A DNA stretch of 64,000 bases from Kalymmatonema hyalinum WJT4-NPBG1 (GTDB lineage Bacteria; Cyanobacteriota; Cyanobacteriia; Cyanobacteriales; Nostocaceae): positions 1 through 64,000 of the forward strand of contig JAHHIB010000031.1 of NCBI GenBank assembly GCA_019359075.1, read 5' to 3'. Shown here one piece after another: positions 25,213 to 33,975 of the stretch; the stretch's first letter is position 1, and each line of letters starts with the position of its first letter. The notes under the pieces were generated by a model. It searched no databases. It was not told the origin of the DNA and was given only the letters and a program-made list of their open reading frames with translations. A program made the position numbers and the translations under genes.

Positions 25213-26028
25213 TTACTCCTAATTTAATGTCTTTTTTTTTGGTAGATTTATATTCCAATTTTATACCAAATAATTAGGAGTCATTAAGTAAAATCGCATA
25301 CTTTTTAGGGTTTTAGAAAAAAAATGCTCATCCCTAATCGTTAAGAACCATATTCGTATTTATACTATTTTTTTTTGTAAATGTCATCTACTTAATCCGT
25401 TTTTTTTCAAGGAATTTTACTGAAGTGTTTCTATATTTACTTAAGTATTATCCCGTTTACGTTTTGTCCCTTAGTTGTTAAATATTGGGGGTTAGACCCC
25501 TCATCCATAATTGCTCTAGAGGTTTTATATTCCGAAGACTTATGGATTTTTTTACCGTTACTAAATGTCCTACTACTTTAAAAATATATCAGGATAAGTA
25601 GCATTTAGACAATCTTTACTAAAGTCAAATCATAATCATCCTTTTTACAATTTCCGGAAAATGTCTTCTTTTCGTTATGTGAGTTAATCTGCACGCAAAC
25701 TAAGGCTTTGCTTTTCGTATGTGATTGCAAAATTACAATGAATCTGTTATAGATTTGGCACAATCATCAATTCATTCAGTCCTGCTATCAAGTTATTTCA
25801 TAACATCTATGTGGTATAATTCCAAAGATTTTGCAAGTAGGGTGTCTTGGATATAACAAAACACTTCTTCAGGGTTTTTAACACAGTAAAAGTAGCAGGT
25901 TGCAACTGTGCATAATTATTTACTTTTTTAGTAAAAAACCCAAGGTTGCCCAGGATGTTCCTAAGTAGATTTAGTAAATATTTGCGCCTATTTTCAAATC
26001 TAACTGACACAGAGCAGTAGAAGTATAA

Positions 26029-26071
26029 GGGTATAAGGGTGTGGGGTATGAGCCTCTACACGCTTATACCC
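26029..26071 (-). terminator. Hairpin just after the HetC-type exporter gene
   Basis: GGGTATAAGGGTGT at 26029-26042 pairs with ACACGCTTATACCC at 26058-26071, 13 of 14 positions. It lies 44 bases past the exporter stop on the minus strand. No T-run follows, so it may stabilise the 3' end rather than terminate. The GTGTGGGGTATG text also echoes a repeat at about 33915-33945. Confidence 0.5.
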
Positions 26072-26114
26072 TGTCTTCTCGAATACTGTGGAAAGAAAGC
26101 AACTTTGTATGAGG

Positions 26115-29100
26115 TTATAGATGCAATTGCTGCTGGATGAACTGGTTATAAAGACCGCCAATACTCATTAACTCTTGATGGGTTCCATGCTCAACAAGAC
26201 TACCTCGGTCTAAAACAAGAATGCAGTCAGCATGGCGAACAGTAGAAAGACGATGGGCAATGATAAAGGTGGTGCGAGCTTCACTAGGAGCAGCAACACT
26301 GACGCGACTAAACCGAGCTATGTTTTCTAGAAATTGAGGCTCAGATTCTGTATCTAATGAACTGGTGGCTTCATCCAAAATCAAAATTCGTGGGTTTCTC
26401 AGAAGGACACGAGCAATTGTTATTCTTTGCCGCTGTCCACCCGAAAGCGTTATTCCCCCTTTTCCGACTCGGGTGTTGTACTCCAGAGGTAGCGATTGGA
26501 TAAAGGTGTGTGCTTCTGCTAGCTGGGCAGCGGCTATAACCTGCTCTAGGGTATATTCCGAGCTATAAAGCGTGATGTTTTCTAAAATAGTTCCGGAAAA
26601 CAAAAAACACTCTTGTGGTACCACGCCCAACTGACTTCGTAATGATTGAGGTGAAACATGAGCAATATCATGTCCATCAATCAAAATACGTCCGGTGTTG
26701 GGACGATATAAACCAGCAAGCAAGTTCACTAGAGTGCTTTTCCCTGAACCGCTGGAACCCACAATACCAATGGTTTGCCCTGCTTTGATTCTGAAGGAAA
26801 CATTTTCCAGGGTGTTGCGTTGTTCATATTGACTAAAACGGAAAGTGACATTTTCAATACAAACATCACCGCGAATTGGGGGTAACACCAGTAGTGGTTT
26901 TTGAGGATTTTCTTCTGGTTGAGCAGTTAAGACATCGTTGAGCCGTTCCATAGAGATGAGCATTTCTTGGAACTCATCCCACAACCCTAGCAACGCTAGA
27001 ACAGGGTTGATTGCACTGCCGATGAGCATATGAAAAGCGACAAATTGACCAACCGACATCTGTTGGTGAATCACCAAGGTTGTTCCATACCACAGCACTG
27101 CTGTGTTCCTAAAGTGATTGATCACGCTCTTTGCGAGTTGGAACTTATCAGCCAGTTTTTGAGAGTGAAACCGCGCTTCCACCATATCCGTGAAGCGCTG
27201 CTCCCAATGCCAACGCGATCCTTGCTCAGATGCCGCTGTTTTGATAGTGGCAATACCAGTTACTATTTCAACCAATGAGGAGTTTTGTGCTGCTGATTTG
27301 TTATAGGTTTCCCGCGACGCTGTTTTGAGAGATGGACTGACCCCCAAAGTCAAAACGATTATTGGTACAAGCAACCCCAACACCAACAGAGTGAGTTGTA
27401 AGTTGTAATAAGCCATCAACCCCAGGTAGACAACCGCGATCGCAGCATCCAAGACAGTATTGACCGTTTGACGGGTAAGAAACAGTTGGATTTTTCGGTT
27501 TTCCTGAACGCGGGTGATAATATCCTCTACCTGACGGGATGCAAAAAACTGCAACGGTAATCGCAGCGTGTGGGTAATAAAGCTACCCATCAATGTCGTG
27601 TCGATGCGGTTGGAAAAGTAGTTCAGTAGGTATTGACGTACTGCTGTTAAGGCAATACGCCAGATACCAAAGATGAAGAAGCTAACAGCAAGGACATTGA
27701 GAGTTGCTAGGCTTTTTTGTGGCATGACTTGGTCGAGAACCACCTGAGCATATATAGGTGTTGCCAAGCCAAACACCTGCAGCAGCACTGAGGCGAGAAT
27801 GATTTGCCCTAGCAGAATACGGTGTTGCCAAAAAACCTGCCAAAAACCACTTAGAGAAATTTTTTCGTCTTTGAACGCCTTGAAATGTTCGGTAGGGGAT
27901 AAGCAAAGAGCATATTCTGTCCAATTCTCTTCAAACTCTTGGCGAGTGAGCGATCGCTTCCCAATTGCTGGGTCACAAATCAACACGCGATCGCCTTGGA
28001 CTTGCCAAACGACAACATAGTGAATTCCTTGCCAGTGAGCAATCCAGGGACGCTTTTGCAACTCCAACACATTCAAAGAACCCCGCACTGGTAGTGCTTG
28101 ATATCCCAAATTTTGGGCTGCATCTGCTAAGGCTGGGAGCGATGCACCTAGACGGTCTGTCTGAGCTAAATTCCGCAACGTGTTCAGACTAAAACGTTTA
28201 CCCCAGTAGCGGCTAATCATTGCCAAACACGCCGCGCCACAATCTGATGAACTCTGTTGTTGAATGAAGGGTATTCGTCGCCATAACCGCGTTATTAAGC
28301 GGTGGGGAGGAATTCCTTCGTGAGAAAAGTGAATATCTGCTATGGTTTCAGCAGCTTTTGAACTCTCTAACTCTGGGTTGAGGGTAGGTGGGGCTGTGGG
28401 TAGAGATTTTAGAATTTTGTTCGCGTAGCGTGTCCGCAGGACATATTTTGAATTTTGTAGACGCCCCTTGTCCTTTTCCTCGCACTTAGTAGGAGATAAT
28501 TCAGGGGCGATTGCGCGGAGCGCACTGCCGGAGGCGATCGCCCCTGCTGAGTCCCAATCTTCTACGCGAATGTGGTAGACTTGCAAGTCCGTTTCAGCGC
28601 TCCAAGCTGGTAACAGCGTCTCAGGATATCCCCAGCTATTTCCTACCACTGGTGGCTTTTCTGCTTCTTGAGTAGAGATTTTTCCACTCATCAGCCAAAA
28701 GCGCCCTTCTTTAGGGGGAGTCACTTCGCTTAAAGATGAGCCAGCATCAATCTTTTTTTGTACTAAATAAGGTATGAATTGCCGCAGAGTATAACTTTTT
28801 TGCCAGGATAACTCAGTGCAAGTTTTAAAGAAAATTAACGCTTGACGCTCAAAAACGACTTGCTGTAAATGCTTTTGCAAATTAGGTATTCGCTGTAGCC
28901 AAGACACGAGGTTAGGAATGGTAACTTGCGCCACACAACCAGCACTAGCTGCAATTGCCCGATATGCTAAAGGTTGATTGCAGAATAAATGGTCTGCTCC
29001 AAAAGTTTGCTGAGCTAAAAGCAACTGAGTTGATACTTCTTTTCCAACGGTTGCGTCAAACCCAAGCAGTCGCACTCGACCTTGGCAAACTAAGTAAAGA

Positions 29101-29324
29101 ACATTGTTCGTGTCTTGGGTTTTTCTATCCGGATTGTAGGTAGTTAAATCGTCACCTAGCTGAAACTCACGCACAACCCAAACTTCACTAAAATCTGATA
29201 CTAGACTCGTATCCTCGACAACTAGCCTCAAAAAGTTGAGGATACTAGGGCTTGCTGTGGGACACTGCTGTTTACTTGTGGAATTCTGCTCGGTTTGAGC
29301 TGTTAACGACGAAAAAGAGTTCAT
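26115..29324 (-). CDS. hetC: HetC-type peptidase-containing ABC exporter next to hetP
   Basis: A 1069-residue exporter. A CNB-like region at ~50-165 (VLYLVCQGRVRLL) is followed by a linker at ~210-350, C39 peptidase at ~351-470, membrane domain at ~490-780 and ABC ATPase at ~815-1060. Peptidase residues Cys362 (SSDCGAAC), His435 (QGIHYVVV) and Asp451 (ICDPAIG) are present. Walker A GSSGSGKS is at 856-863, LSGGQ at ~961, Walker B ILILDE at ~980. Between Walker B and the switch His there is an extra ~10 residues (RVSVAAPSEA) absent from the other exporter. Length and order match HetC of Anabaena (about 1,040 residues), and hetP lies downstream, so hetC is the likely identity. The linker carries two captured DNA repeats (28428-28457, 28503-28545). 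Start is the ATG at 29324. Confidence 0.85.
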   Translation of the reverse strand: MNSFSSLTAQTEQNSTSKQQCPTASPSILNFLRLVVEDTSLVSDFSEVWVVREFQLGDDLTTYNPDRKTQDTNNVLYLVCQGRVRLLGFDATVGKEVSTQLLLAQQTFGADHLFCNQPLAYRAIAASAGCVAQVTIPNLVSWLQRIPNLQKHLQQVVFERQALIFFKTCTELSWQKSYTLRQFIPYLVQKKIDAGSSLSEVTPPKEGRFWLMSGKISTQEAEKPPVVGNSWGYPETLLPAWSAETDLQVYHIRVEDWDSAGAIASGSALRAIAPELSPTKCEEKDKGRLQNSKYVLRTRYANKILKSLPTAPPTLNPELESSKAAETIADIHFSHEGIPPHRLITRLWRRIPFIQQQSSSDCGAACLAMISRYWGKRFSLNTLRNLAQTDRLGASLPALADAAQNLGYQALPVRGSLNVLELQKRPWIAHWQGIHYVVVWQVQGDRVLICDPAIGKRSLTRQEFEENWTEYALCLSPTEHFKAFKDEKISLSGFWQVFWQHRILLGQIILASVLLQVFGLATPIYAQVVLDQVMPQKSLATLNVLAVSFFIFGIWRIALTAVRQYLLNYFSNRIDTTLMGSFITHTLRLPLQFFASRQVEDIITRVQENRKIQLFLTRQTVNTVLDAAIAVVYLGLMAYYNLQLTLLVLGLLVPIIVLTLGVSPSLKTASRETYNKSAAQNSSLVEIVTGIATIKTAASEQGSRWHWEQRFTDMVEARFHSQKLADKFQLAKSVINHFRNTAVLWYGTTLVIHQQMSVGQFVAFHMLIGSAINPVLALLGLWDEFQEMLISMERLNDVLTAQPEENPQKPLLVLPPIRGDVCIENVTFRFSQYEQRNTLENVSFRIKAGQTIGIVGSSGSGKSTLVNLLAGLYRPNTGRILIDGHDIAHVSPQSLRSQLGVVPQECFLFSGTILENITLYSSEYTLEQVIAAAQLAEAHTFIQSLPLEYNTRVGKGGITLSGGQRQRITIARVLLRNPRILILDEATSSLDTESEPQFLENIARFSRVSVAAPSEARTTFIIAHRLSTVRHADCILVLDRGSLVEHGTHQELMSIGGLYNQFIQQQLHL
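28428..28457. repeat. Dispersed repeat, family C copy 1, inside hetC
   Basis: The 30 bases gcgtgtccgcaggacatatt-ttgaattttg are identical to 43967-43996, which is non-coding. Here they lie inside an open reading frame and encode part of LQNSKYVLRTRYANK (about residues 289-303) in the linker before the C39 domain. The centre GTCCGCAGGAC is itself a palindrome. Confidence 0.85.
28503..28545. repeat. HIP1-containing palindromic repeat inside hetC
   Basis: AGGGGCGATTGC at 28503-28514 pairs with GCGATCGCCCCT at 28534-28545 (one mismatch), enclosing GCGGAGCGCACTGCCGGAG. The inner text resembles the family B repeats at 35207-35314 (GGAGTGCCCNCCTGCGGCGAT). It encodes GAIASGSALRAIAPELS (about residues 261-277) in the exporter linker. 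Confidence 0.7.
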
Positions 29325-29675
29325 CGTTTATCAGTGGGTTTACAAAAATTTTGAATTGAAATAAACTGATTTCTTAGATTGTCAGTAGTGAACATTTCTT
29401 TTCTTTGGATTACTAGTTGTTTGTGTGTCTAAAACTAGCAGTATTTAGATTGTTCAACAAAAAATTCCTTACCCTGAGTTCAGAAAACTCAGGGCTCTTC
29501 GATATATTCTATGATTACTCCCAAATATTATTTCTGTAGTTAGTCGCTCAAGTCCGGAAAATAGACGAAAGAAATATTATATGACAGATGAAAACGACTT
29601 GAGTTATTAGGTGGAGAATCTTAATTTTACATAACAGATAGGGAACAGTTGTAGGTTGCGTTTGGAGTTTATCGA
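29325..29675. other. Intergenic region between hetC and the GH116 gene
   Basis: About 350 bases carrying a terminator at 29472-29494 and, to its left, the upstream region of hetC. No clear promoter or HetR/NtcA box was identified by eye. Confidence 0.4.
29472..29494 (-). terminator. Probable terminator of the GH116 gene
   Basis: CCCTGAGTT and AACTCAGGG form a perfect 9-bp stem with a 5-base loop. On the minus strand it is followed by TAAGGAATTTTTTGTTG, a T-run after a short spacer. It lies 180 bases past the GH116 stop and before hetC, separating the two transcripts. Confidence 0.65.
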
Positions 29676-32162
29676 TTATCCGAAGCGTGTTGGCAGTGGG
29701 GGAGTAGGGGAAGATGACTCATCACTCATCACTAAATAAATTGCCCAAATTGCCATAGCCCGGAGGTAAGTACTGGCGCGGAAAGTCCCCACAGCAGTGA
29801 TGGCTTCAGGTGTGCGGAATTGTAGCCCATTGTCATAAACTTGCTGCACCACAGCATCTGCCATTCTAAAAGCCTCATCTTTCATTCCCATTTGCACTAG
29901 AATTGCAGCTAAGCCAAAATTTATCCCTGTCCAAATCTCCAAAGGATGAGTTGCGTTGGGGTTTTCGGGTGAACCGTCAGGACGAACACCGTTAGCCGCA
30001 CCAAACTTGCCATTGTAAAACTTGAGGAAGCAAGCATCGTAAATAGTTTTTAAGGCACAGAGGGTGTGTTCAACAGGTACAATATCTGGCAACCCCAATA
30101 GACGAGCATAAAATTGCCCACATAATTGGTCTGCCATTACCACATCAGATCCACTCTCACTGTCCAACCGATAGTATTGCCCATTCCAGAGTTTTTCTTG
30201 GTAAATAGGGCGAGACTGTGCAAGCCAAGTTTCATAGATGGATTTTTGCTGTACCAACTCCTGTGTATTCTGCGCGCCAGTGCGGTTCAATAAAACATCA
30301 CAAATCGCGATCGCCGCCTCCAACGCCGCTAACCACAACCCACCACAATATGCACTGACTCCCAGCAAGCGCCAGTCGTCAAAAGTTTGATCAGGCGCAC
30401 CAGAATTTTCCGGAATGCCATCCTCATCTTTATCAAACCTCTTGAGGTAGTCTAGAGTTTGCACAATAGCATTCCAACACTCTGCAAGGAATTCCACATC
30501 ATCAGCACCTGTTAGCAGAAAGTCTCGGTATACTTGCAACACAAAATCACAACCTAAATCTTTCCACAGGTTGCAATCTTGATAACTTGTATAATTTGTT
30601 TTTTCCCAAACGTGTTCGTTGGGTGCGCCTAAGTCGTGAGGCGTTGCGCCTGCGGCTTTACGAACTGCCATTGGGCTTTCCGCACCGATTGTGTAATAGT
30701 AGCCAATCACACGTGTAGTGTCATCAGTCTTAGGTATTGCCCGTGCAAAGGCACGAATCACCGCCTTTTCTAGTTCTGGAAACAGCATCAACAAGGCAAA
30801 AGAACCGTAAAGCCGCACATCCAAACTTTCATACCAGCGATAATCTAAGCACTCTAGCACGGCGAACTGACCAACTGGGTCACGCTTTGTTGCTGCACTC
30901 CAGAGAGTTCCACCACTGGTAAGGTCATAAAGTTCATTGAACAAAGCCATTTTGAACCAGTCGGGTAAGTCTTGGCGATCAAGAATCGGCTGTTGCCAAG
31001 ATTGAATCTGCTGTTGCCAGGTTTGGTATTGCCTAAGGGCAACATTTGCAATGGTCCAAGCATTCTTACCACTTCGACCAAAAAAGTCGGTATATCTGCG
31101 GTAATATGTAATCTGGGATGCAAATTCTGTAACAGGAAAATCCCAAGCAAGCGTGAAGGGGATTTCGAGAGTTTCGCCTGGTTGGAGAGTGAAACGTAAA
31201 GCAAGAGCCACCCCGAGCTGTTCACCCTCGCAAGAAGGAGTATCATCCACGTAATTGGGCAAAGAGCCATCTTGGGCAAAGCTTTGCCACACATCATCAC
31301 CCGTACCTATAGGGTTCCACCGGGTATGGTAAAATAACTCCACTTTGGGATGTTTGGGCGTGGCAATACACCACTGTCCCTCTCCTTCCTGCACTGGTTC
31401 AGTGATGCCAACCCGACCCAACTCAAAGCCAATAAATTCACTATTTTCAACTATGGAGTTAAAATTACCTTTACTTTCGCCTAAGCGCGGTTGGTATTCA
31501 TACACTGGACTACCATCATCGCGCAAGCGAACCTCAGGAGATTTTAGAGCATTGGTGAACCAGCCCACCATATTTTCCCAGGTGAGCATGATGCTAAGAG
31601 CGATCGGTGCATCAGTAGGGTTGTGTGCAGTCCATACAAACACTGCTACTGGGTAGCTCGTTTGTTGATAATTTGCTGCCCAAATAGGAGAGAACTGCTC
31701 GCAGGTTAAGTTTGCTTGAAAGACTCCTTCATAAACAAACCAGCTGCGAGGGTACAGGGCGTGATAAGTTCCTGTCAAAGATTGGGGTGATGAAGTGAGG
31801 TTTTTCTCCCCACCTCCACTCGCTGGATACCACTGCCATGATGTCAGGCTGCCATCTTCCGGAGGTTGAGTACACAAAGCATATGTTTGCGAGGATGAGC
31901 CATATGATTCAAACACACTGAATTGACAGGCGGGGATGTTTTGGAAAATATGTTCACCGCCATCAATGTGCCACAAATTAAAGTCTCCCCGCGAGGAACG
32001 ACCAATACAACCTGCACCAAAGCCGCCTAAAGGCATACCATGCCAAGGACCATCATCAATATTGCTGGTATAGCGGACTGTGTAGGGTTTGTCCCAGCCT
32101 AAACCGATGGGACGACTCCAAGTGCAAGAGGGAATGACGGAAGATGGCAGTTTTGTCATCAT
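29676..32162 (-). CDS. GH116 family beta-glucosidase / glucosylceramidase-like glycosidase
   Basis: An 828-residue glycoside hydrolase related to GBA2 (non-lysosomal glucosylceramidase). The N-terminal beta-domain has GPWHGMPLGGFGAGCIGRSS (~38-57), the hallmark of the GBA2 N-terminal region. The C-terminal (alpha/alpha)6 domain holds FAVLECLDYRWYESLDVRLY with Glu437 as expected nucleophile and NSGAPDQTFDDW with Asp591 as expected acid/base. These positions line up with E441 and D593 of the structurally known thermophile enzyme TxGH116. No signal peptide, so it is predicted cytosolic. Likely substrates are beta-glucosides or glucosylated lipids; the exact one is unknown. The ATG at 32162 is followed by a second ATG (32159); the shorter start is possible. 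The gene stands alone, with its own terminator. Confidence 0.9.
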   Translation of the reverse strand: MMTKLPSSVIPSCTWSRPIGLGWDKPYTVRYTSNIDDGPWHGMPLGGFGAGCIGRSSRGDFNLWHIDGGEHIFQNIPACQFSVFESYGSSSQTYALCTQPPEDGSLTSWQWYPASGGGEKNLTSSPQSLTGTYHALYPRSWFVYEGVFQANLTCEQFSPIWAANYQQTSYPVAVFVWTAHNPTDAPIALSIMLTWENMVGWFTNALKSPEVRLRDDGSPVYEYQPRLGESKGNFNSIVENSEFIGFELGRVGITEPVQEGEGQWCIATPKHPKVELFYHTRWNPIGTGDDVWQSFAQDGSLPNYVDDTPSCEGEQLGVALALRFTLQPGETLEIPFTLAWDFPVTEFASQITYYRRYTDFFGRSGKNAWTIANVALRQYQTWQQQIQSWQQPILDRQDLPDWFKMALFNELYDLTSGGTLWSAATKRDPVGQFAVLECLDYRWYESLDVRLYGSFALLMLFPELEKAVIRAFARAIPKTDDTTRVIGYYYTIGAESPMAVRKAAGATPHDLGAPNEHVWEKTNYTSYQDCNLWKDLGCDFVLQVYRDFLLTGADDVEFLAECWNAIVQTLDYLKRFDKDEDGIPENSGAPDQTFDDWRLLGVSAYCGGLWLAALEAAIAICDVLLNRTGAQNTQELVQQKSIYETWLAQSRPIYQEKLWNGQYYRLDSESGSDVVMADQLCGQFYARLLGLPDIVPVEHTLCALKTIYDACFLKFYNGKFGAANGVRPDGSPENPNATHPLEIWTGINFGLAAILVQMGMKDEAFRMADAVVQQVYDNGLQFRTPEAITAVGTFRASTYLRAMAIWAIYLVMSDESSSPTPPLPTRFG

Positions 32163-32224
32163 TTAATTATACAAGGTTCAGTGTATCCGTTCCTACATTC
32201 GTAACTGATACTCAAATTTCTAGA

Positions 32225-32413
32225 TTAATCTTGATCCATGTCAACAATGACTTGTAAATCAGCTTCTGGCATCAATCGCCGTAATACCGCAAGATGACCA
32301 TCCGCATCGCTGCGACTGCGGAATCGACTCATTACAGTTCGCTCAGTGGGTGAAAACCAGCGCACAACAGCCCAAGGTGCAAGTGCAGTACGGTATGTTT
32401 TAGTTTGTCGCAT
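32225..32413 (-). CDS. Conserved small cyanobacterial protein
   Basis: A 62-residue basic protein starting MRQTKTYRTALAPWAVVRWF and containing MSRFRSRSDADGHLAVLRRL. I recall this as a conserved hypothetical protein of cyanobacteria with no assigned function. It is predicted cytosolic, with an acidic end (VDMDQD). The ATG at 32413 is preferred to a TTG one codon earlier. GAGG lies about 11 bases upstream. It precedes the GH116 gene by about 60 bases on the same strand and may be co-transcribed with it. Confidence 0.7.
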   Translation of the reverse strand: MRQTKTYRTALAPWAVVRWFSPTERTVMSRFRSRSDADGHLAVLRRLMPEADLQVIVDMDQD

Positions 32414-33172
32414 CAATCAGAAAACCTCGCTTTTATGACATTTACACAACAGCAATTGAGATTGCAATCACTCTTATTGATGTCTGTTTCTTTTTTGGAT
32501 AGAGAATAGTCAGCAGATGCTTATGACTAAACATCAGCTCAATCTCTGCATTCTGCGGTAACAAGATGCAGCGCCACACTAAAGCTTCACTCTGCTCGCG
32601 CACTTCATAGTTGCGTGAGGCAAGCGGTTAAAATATGGCTCTAAGGCAAATATCTATGAGAGGCGTTAGCTGGTAATGCCTGCCTTACGATTATCTTTCA
32701 ACTCACACGAAGAAGTGTTAATAATTTTGTCTGTGAACACATAATGTGAACACTTCCGTGTTAATATATGTATGAACAATTAACTCAAATCACCGATAAA
32801 AACTTTGAGGGGAAAGCCTTGATGTCACTCATGGAGAGTTGAGTCGTTGGTTTCATCCAAGTTTTCATATTGTCGGTGATTGGGAAACTCAGAAGAAAGT
32901 CCCCGCACTTTGATCATTCAACTATGTTTGCTCGTGAGCTAAAAATTTCCCTGAAAACGCTTACTAAAGCTACTTGAGCTTTTCTTTGTAAATGTTAAGG
33001 GCATTTCTTACGACCCACTATCAAAGCGACACTTCATAGCAAACCGCTCTGCTTAGATGTCTGCATCAAACCAAATGGAACCTTAAACCAACCAGAAAGC
33101 TACTGAGTGGCTGGCGATATAGAACAGATGATTATGTAACCACTTGCAAATACAAACGCTCCGATGAACTGC
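32414..33172. other. Intergenic region with a possible gene fragment
   Basis: About 760 bases. On the plus strand, 32768-32842 reads MYEQLTQITDKNFEGKAL before a stop, which faintly recalls the start of thioredoxins (ITDKNFEQEV) but lacks the WCGPC part. The rest shows no coding signal. Confidence 0.35.
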
Positions 33173-33586
33173 TTAAATTGATTGTAGACCCAAATTGTTT
33201 GTACAAGAGAGAGGGGTTTCAACCCACATTTGTATCTGCAAAAATTCCACAACCAATGGCGAAGCACTTGAATGACCTGTAAAGGTGGCTCGGATAGCTG
33301 CTAGATTTTGTTTGACGCTTTGCCAAGCAGATAATATAATTCCCGCTTGCTTTGAGTGCAAATCATTTGGAGTGGAAATTTGCTGATTTTCCAGTTGAGG
33401 GGATGATGTTTGCTCTTTGCTAGAAATGGCGCTGAGCTTAATTGCAAAACCACAATCCCAGATAGATGCTTTCTTGCTCAAGTGTTGATTAGCTAATGCC
33501 AATATCTTTGGGCAGAATCTTCCGCTGCCGCGTTCATCACTGATGCTCACACGATGCTCCCCGATTATCTGAATTCGCTTAACCAC
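33173..33586 (-). CDS. Hypothetical protein
   Basis: A 137-residue frame with a GTG start at 33586 and AGGGA upstream. It opens MVKRIQIIGEHRVSISDERG. No domain, signal peptide or membrane segment is recognised. The middle is Ser/Gln-rich and low in structure. It has no same-strand neighbour close enough to suggest an operon. It may be a lineage-specific gene or a non-coding frame; I lean slightly to real because of the start context and length. Confidence 0.45.
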   Translation of the reverse strand: MVKRIQIIGEHRVSISDERGSGRFCPKILALANQHLSKKASIWDCGFAIKLSAISSKEQTSSPQLENQQISTPNDLHSKQAGIILSAWQSVKQNLAAIRATFTGHSSASPLVVEFLQIQMWVETPLSCTNNLGLQSI

Positions 33587-33975
33587 ATTTACATCCCTAA
33601 AAAAGAAGAACAGGAAAAAAGGAAGTTAATGAAAAAATCAACATTCGTACTAGTGAAATTCCGTACTAGTTAAAGCTCTCAAAGAAAGCCCCAGGTGAGA
33701 AGCCTGGGGAGGATGCAAACCACGAAGGCATAACGATTAGCGCTCTCAGGGGCGCGTGCAGTACTAGACCCAGTCGTTAGGTGGGAAGAGGAGGTTTTAG
33801 CCTTGTGATGTGTGCTTTTTGGTGCAATAACCTATTAACAGATACCATACTCCTTACAAAATTAATAGAGTTGCCAAAATGCCAAATTAAGAGATAGGGG
33901 GCGTAAGTAAAAATGTGGGTAATGACCCCTACACCCCATACCTCTAAATTCAGTTACAGTAAATGTGCAGCGGTC
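33587..33975. other. Intergenic region with a possible transposon-end remnant
   Basis: It includes the CCCCAGG hairpin at 33689-33709 and, further on, GCGCTCTCAGGGGCGCG and GTCGTTAGGTGGGAAG. This series recalls the structured right end of IS200/IS605-type elements, but no tnpB or tnpA gene is adjacent. Confidence 0.3.
33689..33709. repeat. Hairpin CCCCAGG-TGAGAAG-CCTGGGG
   Basis: A perfect 7-bp stem with a 7-base loop in non-coding DNA. It is not followed by a T-run. It might be the subterminal hairpin of an IS200/IS605-like element remnant, or an isolated palindrome. Confidence 0.45.

Larger units (their letters stand above)
24896..26114. other. Long AT-rich region between the HetC-type exporter and the HlyD-like gene
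   Basis: About 1.2 kb. It holds a 35-codon minus-strand ORF (25105-25212) and the hairpin at 26029-26071, listed separately. A 67-codon minus-strand frame at 25807-26010 starts at GTG without a ribosome-binding site and is not called. The remainder is AT-rich with homopolymer runs; promoters for the HlyD-like gene and hetP probably lie here. Confidence 0.4.

Noticed and set aside
25807-26010. 67-codon minus-strand frame downstream of hetC
   Set aside because: GTG start without ribosome-binding site; basic, AT-driven composition.
28428-28545. Frameshift or pseudogene in hetC at the repeat insertions
   Set aside because: The frame stays open through both repeats and all downstream motifs are intact, so the gene is taken as functional.
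32768-32842. Short plus-strand frame resembling a thioredoxin start (ITDKNFEG)
   Set aside because: Only about ten residues are suggestive, no WCGPC motif follows, so a gene fragment cannot be claimed.
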